Shown in pieces: positions 58,198-64,000 of a DNA stretch of 64,000 nucleotides. The notes beneath the pieces were generated by a model. The model saw only the letters and a program-made list of their open reading frames with translations. It was not told the origin of the DNA and searched no databases. Position numbers and translations under genes: made by a program. This DNA is from Oscillospiraceae bacterium. GTDB taxonomy: Bacteria > Bacillota > Clostridia > Oscillospirales > Acutalibacteraceae. The first letter of the stretch is position 1; each line of letters starts with the position of its first letter. The stretch is taken from contig JAQXVY010000004.1 of the NCBI GenBank assembly GCA_029225165.1, positions 22,321 to 86,320 on the forward strand, given 5' to 3'.

Positions 58198-60462
58198 TTG
58201 CAAATGGATATAGATTACTATTTCAAAAAGTACCTAGAAATTATTAAAACAGATAAGTTTAATGACGAAAAGCTCTTGGCTAAGCCAACAGAGTCTTTGC
58301 GAAGTCATACTGATAATGTGGTTAAACAAGCTTTCTTGCTAATGAAAATGAATTACATAAAATCAGAAAAGCTATTCTGGGATTTACTTATTTCTTGTGA
58401 ATTTCATGACTATGGAAAGATGAATGATATGTTCCAGAAAAGAGTTTCCCCAAACTATCGTAAATTTGCCTTTGATAAAGATAACGAGGTTGCACATTCT
58501 GCTATATCAATATTTTTTATCGATGATACTATTTGTAACAATTTTATCAGCGTGTTATTTGCGGTTTTATATCATCATTATAGAAAGGTTGAACCATCAT
58601 ATTGGATTGATAATGATCCTGAACTCGTTGATAAATTTTTAGAGGAGTTTGACAGTGTATTAAATTATGATGATATTCAAATATACCTTGGTGAAATTCA
58701 AGAACTATTTAAAACTCCCCTCGAATCCCCCGAAAAACAATACGCAGTACTGTTAAAGGGTCTATTGCACAAGTGCGATTATAGTGCCAGTGCCGGTATA
58801 GAGTGCGAAAAGAAAAATGATTTTCTCCTTGAATGTATTGATAACTGGAGTAAGAATAATTTTGAGGATGATTTTGAGTATAACAAACTGCAAATCTTCT
58901 GTTTGGACAACAGGGATAACAATTTGATTGTAACCGCCCCTACAGGAATGGGCAAAACAGAGGCGGGCTTGCTGTGGTGCGGTAATAACAAATGTTTCTT
59001 TGTTTTGCCCTTAAAAACTGCAATAAACGCTATGTATGACAGAATCAAAAAACTGTCCGGTGCTGATTTTAAGGATAGAGTTGCCCTTGTACATTCAGAT
59101 ATGAAATCATACTATCTTAAGGAAACAGACAAGAACAGTGACGAATCATTTGATTTTGATTACTTGGAGTACAGCAAACAGTTTTCCTTGCCTATTACAG
59201 TTTGTACCCCTGACCAAATTTTTGACTTTGCCCTAAAATATCCCGGCTATGAATATAAACTTGCAATTTCCTCCTATTCAAAATTTATAATTGATGAAAT
59301 TCAAATGTATTCTCCCGATGTGCTTGCCGCCATAATTTATGCAATTAAAATGATACACACAGTTGGAGGTAAGGTTGCAGTTTTAACCGCAACCTTGCCA
59401 CCCTTCGTAAAGAAAGAATTGCTGAAAATTTTTGGAGATGATGTGGTGCTGAACGACTTTTCCGATGAGGGAAAATTAAGACACAATGTAAAGGTGATTG
59501 AGGATAAACTCACTTCTCAAGATGTATATGATATTGTATCAAATACTAATGATGAAATAGTAAAGAAATACCTTGTTGTCTGCAACTCAATTCCAACAGC
59601 AAACAGAATTTACAGGGAACTCAAAGAGGGCGATATTGACGCCGATATTCACCTTTTTCACGCCAATTTTATTCAAATAGACAGAATGGAAAAAGAGAAA
59701 AATATTAAGAAAACCTCTGATAAAGAGCAAAAGGATATGCAAAGACCCGAAATATGGGTTTCAACCTCCGTTGTTGAGGCAAGTCTTGATATTAATTTTG
59801 ATATTCTTATTACAGAATTATCCGATTTATTCTCCCTGTTCCAAAGGTTTGGCAGAGTTAACAGAAATGGAAAAAAGGACTTTTCAAAATATAATTGCTA
59901 TGTGTTTACCGAGTTACAGGATACTGCAACAAAATTTGTTGACAAAACAATCCACAGCCTTTCCAAAGAGGCAATAATATCTGTTGACGGAGTTGTTACA
60001 GAAAAAGACAAAAATGAACTTATCGAAGAGCATTTGTCAGCAGAAAAAATTGAAAATTCACAGTATTACAAAGATTATTGTACCGTAATGGGCAATTATC
60101 AAAACGGCTATGATTATCTGAAAAGCAAGGATGACGGAATACGCAGTATTGACCGTATCAGCGTAATTCCCGAGCCTGTTTATGACGATAATTTTGGGAT
60201 AATTTGTGATGCCCTTGAAGTTTTGAAATCAAAGGAATCAACCCGAGATGATAAACTCAATGCAAGTGACGACATTAATTTGCTGACTGTTTCTGTTCCT
60301 ATGTACAGGTGCAAGAAACATAAAACAAAGAAATATGTTGACAGCCGTTACAACAATATACCCGTTGTCAACTGCAAGTACAGTAAGGAAACCGGAATAG
60401 ATTTTGAAGAGTCTGGCTCGGAAAACAATGATACAAGTGAAACAGAGGACCACTTTTTGTGA
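58198..60462 (+). CDS. cas3: Cas3 helicase-nuclease with N-terminal HD domain
   Basis: HD region (SCEFHDYGKMNDMFQ), Walker A TAPTGMGKTEAGLL, DEIQ box, VSTSVVEASLDINFD. Confidence 0.93.
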   Translation: MQMDIDYYFKKYLEIIKTDKFNDEKLLAKPTESLRSHTDNVVKQAFLLMKMNYIKSEKLFWDLLISCEFHDYGKMNDMFQKRVSPNYRKFAFDKDNEVAHSAISIFFIDDTICNNFISVLFAVLYHHYRKVEPSYWIDNDPELVDKFLEEFDSVLNYDDIQIYLGEIQELFKTPLESPEKQYAVLLKGLLHKCDYSASAGIECEKKNDFLLECIDNWSKNNFEDDFEYNKLQIFCLDNRDNNLIVTAPTGMGKTEAGLLWCGNNKCFFVLPLKTAINAMYDRIKKLSGADFKDRVALVHSDMKSYYLKETDKNSDESFDFDYLEYSKQFSLPITVCTPDQIFDFALKYPGYEYKLAISSYSKFIIDEIQMYSPDVLAAIIYAIKMIHTVGGKVAVLTATLPPFVKKELLKIFGDDVVLNDFSDEGKLRHNVKVIEDKLTSQDVYDIVSNTNDEIVKKYLVVCNSIPTANRIYRELKEGDIDADIHLFHANFIQIDRMEKEKNIKKTSDKEQKDMQRPEIWVSTSVVEASLDINFDILITELSDLFSLFQRFGRVNRNGKKDFSKYNCYVFTELQDTATKFVDKTIHSLSKEAIISVDGVVTEKDKNELIEEHLSAEKIENSQYYKDYCTVMGNYQNGYDYLKSKDDGIRSIDRISVIPEPVYDDNFGIICDALEVLKSKESTRDDKLNASDDINLLTVSVPMYRCKKHKTKKYVDSRYNNIPVVNCKYSKETGIDFEESGSENNDTSETEDHFL

Positions 60463-60469
60463 GGGAAAT

Positions 60470-60967
60470 ATGTCAAACAATGATGTAACAGGTATGCAGG
60501 TATATTACTACTATGTTTGCAAGAGGAAATTGTGGTATTTTTCCAATGAGCTTACAATGGAAAGTGAAAACGAAAATGTGAAAATTGGGAAAATTATTGA
60601 TGAAACTTCTTACAAAAATAAAAAGAAGCATATAATGATTAACAACACCATTAACATTGATTACATTTCGGAGCATAAGCTTTTGCACGAGGTAAAAAAG
60701 AGTAAGCACATTGAAGAGGCAAGCATTGCGCAGATTAAGTATTACTTGTATTATCTGAAAAAATATGGGGTAGAAGGGCTAAAAGGGAGAATTGATTTTC
60801 CTCTTCTAAAACAAAGTATAGATGTTGAATTATCAAAGGATGATGAAACAGAAATTGAAAAAGTCATTGAGGATATTAACAAAATTGTAGATATGGATTT
60901 GCCACCTGAGTTTATAAAGAAAAGGATATGCAAGTCCTGTGCTTACTATGATTTGTGCTGTATTTGA
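60470..60967 (+). CDS. cas4: Cas4 exonuclease
   Basis: YYVCKRKLWYF N-terminal Cys and C-terminal CKSCAYYDLCC cluster; track start 60404. Confidence 0.92.
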   Translation: MSNNDVTGMQVYYYYVCKRKLWYFSNELTMESENENVKIGKIIDETSYKNKKKHIMINNTINIDYISEHKLLHEVKKSKHIEEASIAQIKYYLYYLKKYGVEGLKGRIDFPLLKQSIDVELSKDDETEIEKVIEDINKIVDMDLPPEFIKKRICKSCAYYDLCCI

Positions 60968-61120
60968 TACTAATACCTAATCAAAAGCAGACAATCTTTG
61001 CGGTCAAATTTCCAGAGTACTGCGTTGTCGTCCTTGCAAGGCGTCAGCCTTACTGCGTCATCCGCCTTGTCCTCTGAAAATTATCCTCACAAATATAAGT
61101 CTGCTTTCTATTATGTATCA
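60965..61120. mobile_element. MITE-like palindromic element E4 between cas4 and cas1
   Basis: Imperfect TIRs TGATAC...AAAGCAGAC / GTCTGCTTT...GTATCA; shared core TCCTTGCAAGGCGTCAGCCTTACTGCGT at 61031-61058. Confidence 0.75.
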
Positions 61121-61134
61121 GTATGAGGTGTAAA

Positions 61135-62127
61135 ATGCAAGAGAGTTACTATATCTATTCATCGGGAAATCTAACCCAAAAGGACAACACATTGAGATTT
61201 AAAACCCTTGACGGGGACACAAAGGATTTGCCTATTGAAAACATCAAGGAAATATACATAATGAACGAAATAACAGTAACATCCAAGTTGCTTAATCTGT
61301 TCTCAAAGTACGGTGTCATTGTGCATTTTTTCAATCACTATCAGTTTTACATAGGTAGTTTTTGTCCAAAGGAAAGCAAGCTTGCAGGTCAGTTACTTGT
61401 TCAACAGGCACTTGTGTACAGTGATTACACCAACAGACTTTCAATAGCACAGGAGTTTATTAAGTCTGCGTCCTTTAACATCTATCGAAATTTAAGGTAT
61501 TATAACGGCAGAGGTAAGGATGTTTCTTCCTCAATGAAAAGGATAGAAAATCTCCGAAAAAATATTGAAAAAACCGAAAGCATCGAAGAACTAATGGGTG
61601 TTGAAGGGAATATCAGACAGGAATATTACAAGGCGTGGAACATCATAATTGACCAAAATATTGATTTTGAGAAAAGGGTATATCATCCTGCCGACAATAT
61701 GATAAACAGCCTTATTTCTTATGTGAATACCTTGGTTTATACCAAAACCCTGTCAGAGATTTACAAAACACAGCTAAATCCCACAATCAGCTTTCTTCAC
61801 AAGCCCGGCACAAGGCGGTTTTCGCTTGCATTGGATATTTCAGAGGTGTTCAAACCGCTAATTGCCGACCGTCTTATTTTCTCTTTGCTCAATCGCAATC
61901 AAATTACAGAGGACAGCTTTGTGAAAGATTTAAACGGATTACAGCTAACCGAAAAGGCGTCAAAAACTATTATGGCAGAGCTTGACAATAAGCTAAAGAC
62001 TACGATTTTTCATAAGGAGCTAAATAAAAATGTGTCTTATCAATTCCTAATTCGTCTTGAATTATACAAATTGATAAAACACATTATCGGAGAAAAAGAG
62101 TACAACGGTTTTGAAATGTGGTGGTAA
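61135..62127 (+). CDS. cas1: Cas1 integrase (type I-B)
   Basis: YYIYSSGNLTQKDNTLRF, LHKPGTRRFSLALDISEVFKPLIADRLIF; track start 61123 overlaps the RBS. Confidence 0.95.
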   Translation: MQESYYIYSSGNLTQKDNTLRFKTLDGDTKDLPIENIKEIYIMNEITVTSKLLNLFSKYGVIVHFFNHYQFYIGSFCPKESKLAGQLLVQQALVYSDYTNRLSIAQEFIKSASFNIYRNLRYYNGRGKDVSSSMKRIENLRKNIEKTESIEELMGVEGNIRQEYYKAWNIIIDQNIDFEKRVYHPADNMINSLISYVNTLVYTKTLSEIYKTQLNPTISFLHKPGTRRFSLALDISEVFKPLIADRLIFSLLNRNQITEDSFVKDLNGLQLTEKASKTIMAELDNKLKTTIFHKELNKNVSYQFLIRLELYKLIKHIIGEKEYNGFEMWW

Positions 62128-62130
62128 AAT

Positions 62131-62409
62131 ATGTATGTAATTCTTGTGTATGACATACTATGCGATGATAAAGGCAAAAAAGTATTGCCTAAAATTTTTA
62201 AAATTTGCAAAAAATACCTTGTTCACATCCAAAATTCTGTTTTTGAGGGGGACTTGAGCAAATCAAATGCAATTGCATTAAAGAAAGAACTTGCCCAATA
62301 TGTGCGTAAGGACAAGGATTCTGTGATTATGTTTCATACCCGTGAGGAACGGTGGCTTAACAAGGAATTTTTGGGAATTGAAGAGGACAAAACCTCTAAT
62401 TTTTTGTGA
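62131..62409 (+). CDS. cas2: Cas2 endoribonuclease
   Basis: MYVILVYDILCDDKGKKVLPKIFKICKKYLVHIQNSVFEGDLS. Confidence 0.95.
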   Translation: MYVILVYDILCDDKGKKVLPKIFKICKKYLVHIQNSVFEGDLSKSNAIALKKELAQYVRKDKDSVIMFHTREERWLNKEFLGIEEDKTSNFL

Positions 62410-62594
62410 TACATACGGTTGTCGACCCCTTGTAATGAGAAAATGTACGGGGGTTGACAGACGGTAAAAATTCAGTGTTTATGGTGATTCCAAGAGGAAA
62501 ACAAATTTAAAAATCGAATTGATAACAAATTTTTGATACCTCGACAATTTGTGTACAATTAAAGCTGATAAACACTGAACTTTTTGCCTTGCGG
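62410..62594 (+). promoter_or_regulatory. CRISPR leader
   Basis: AT-rich region between cas2 and the first repeat; candidate promoter TTTTGA -N17- TACAAT; 12-bp inverted pair TTCAGTGTTTAT / ATAAACACTGAA. Confidence 0.75.
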
Positions 62595-64000
62595 CTATAA
62601 ATCTATCCATACTGGATTTTAAATTGATGCATTTCGTGCGTTTTTATATTTTCCATAAGCTATAAATCTATCCATACTGGATTTTAAATTCTTGATTTTA
62701 ATTTCTGAAGGAAACAGACAAAAACTATAAATCTATCCATACTGGATTTTAAATCGAATTTCCTTTCGTTCTTCCTCAAAGGGGTCAATCTATAAATCTA
62801 TCCATACTGGATTTTAAATTTGATGAATTAGGCAAAACATTACCCGGTACAAAGTCTATAAATCTATCCATACTGGATTTTAAATATAATACAAGACGCA
62901 TTGTATAATGGAGGAATTTCCTATAAATCTATCCATACTGGATTTTAAATATTACTGCTCTTTGTGATGCAGAAGGTAAAGAGATATATAAATCTATCCA
63001 TACTGGATTTTAAATAAACACCAGAAAGGAAAAAATATGAAAGATTTGACTATAAATCTATCCATACTGGATTTTAAATTTATCTTGAAATCATTTCTGC
63101 GATTAGTGTCTGCACTATAAATCTATCCATACTGGATTTTAAATTCGTTCTCGTTACACTCATCTTCAGACTTGTAACTAACTATAAATCTATCCATACT
63201 GGATTTTAAATACTGTGGTACTGTTGGGTCGATCTCGCTTTCGTACTATAAATCTATCCATACTGGATTTTAAATAATTAATGACGATGCACCGTTATCA
63301 CGAACAGTATACTATAAATCTATCCATACTGGATTTTAAATAACTGAAATTACTTGAAAGAGTAGGAAAAATCAAGACTATAAATCTATCCATACTGGAT
63401 TTTAAATTTGAAAAAAAGCAAAACAGATAAGAAAGCATACAACACTATAAATCTATCCATACTGGATTTTAAATTTGAGGGAAGAAATTGTTTACAAATC
63501 AATACGCAAACTATAAATCTATCCATACTGGATTTTAAATTAAGAGGTTATAAAACTATAAAGAAAAATTACTTTACTATAAATCTATCCATACTGGATT
63601 TTAAATACAGAATATGTTGTTTTAGACTTGGAAACAACCGGGCTATAAATCTATCCATACTGGATTTTAAATTTCTTGTCTTGTTCTGTGATTAACTCAC
63701 CAGGTTTGCTATAAATCTATCCATACTGGATTTTAAATCCTAATTCAAATATGTAGGTGTTAGGTAACAAATGCTATAAATCTATCCATACTGGATTTTA
63801 AATCTTTGATGCCTGGGTTTTTAATACCGCCTCTGAAGCTATAAATCTATCCATACTGGATTTTAAATTTGAAACTATGACATCATTTTCATCAGTGAAG
63901 TACACCTATAAATCTATCCATACTGGATTTTAAATTAATAGGAAAGTTAAAATCCTCCCTCAATTTATCATCTATAAATCTATCCATACTGGATTTTAAA
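62595..64000 (+). CRISPR. Type I-B CRISPR array, 22 repeats visible (last cut at window edge), spacers 34-37 nt
   Basis: Repeat CTATAAATCTATCCATACTGGATTTTAAAT starting at 62595, 62660, 62725, 62790, 62856, 62921, 62986, 63050, 63115, 63182, 63246, 63312, 63378, 63445, 63511, 63577, 63643, 63709, 63774, 63839, 63906, 63972; internal hairpin ATCCA-TAC-TGGAT followed by an 8-nt tag TTTTAAAT. Confidence 0.99.

Noticed and set aside
63408-63695. 95-aa ORF in the CRISPR array
   Set aside because: Translation of repeats (TINLSILDFK repeated) and spacers; array artefact.

Overview
The window looks like the chromosome of a Ruminococcus bromii-like gut Firmicute. This taxon call is inferred from a dockerin-bearing type I pullulanase, SpoVT and family-level similarity; no search was run. 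Contents left to right: a degV fragment at the edge, nadE, trkA/trkH, a phosphopantetheinyl transferase, alr, an undecaprenyl-phosphate sugar transferase with rfbABDC, an LRR surface protein between inverted repeats, a secreted GH13 pullulanase with dockerin, a sortase-assembled pilus locus, two tRNA-Pro genes, cls, a Big2 surface protein, a dcw cluster (mraZ to ftsZ), panBC, spoVT, and a type I-B CRISPR-Cas locus (cas6-8-7-5-3-4-1-2). The CRISPR array has 22 visible repeats and runs off the right edge. The most interesting signal is in the spoVT-cas6 intergenic region: a candidate small RNA gene on the minus strand. It has a promoter, two degenerate CRISPR repeats, a 19-nt pseudo-spacer, an 18-bp perfect hairpin and an intrinsic terminator. 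The first 11 nt of the pseudo-spacer match, next to a CCA PAM-like trinucleotide, a site just upstream of the cas promoter -35 box. This resembles a crRNA-like autorepressor of cas (CreR/CreA type). Other notable items are a family of four palindromic MITE-like elements sharing a 28-bp core (one lies between cas4 and cas1), three copies of a TGTCATTCCGAGC-bounded repeat, a 10-bp-phased GTG array upstream of mraZ, a candidate panB attenuator, and an uncharacterised 143-aa ORF inside the dcw cluster.
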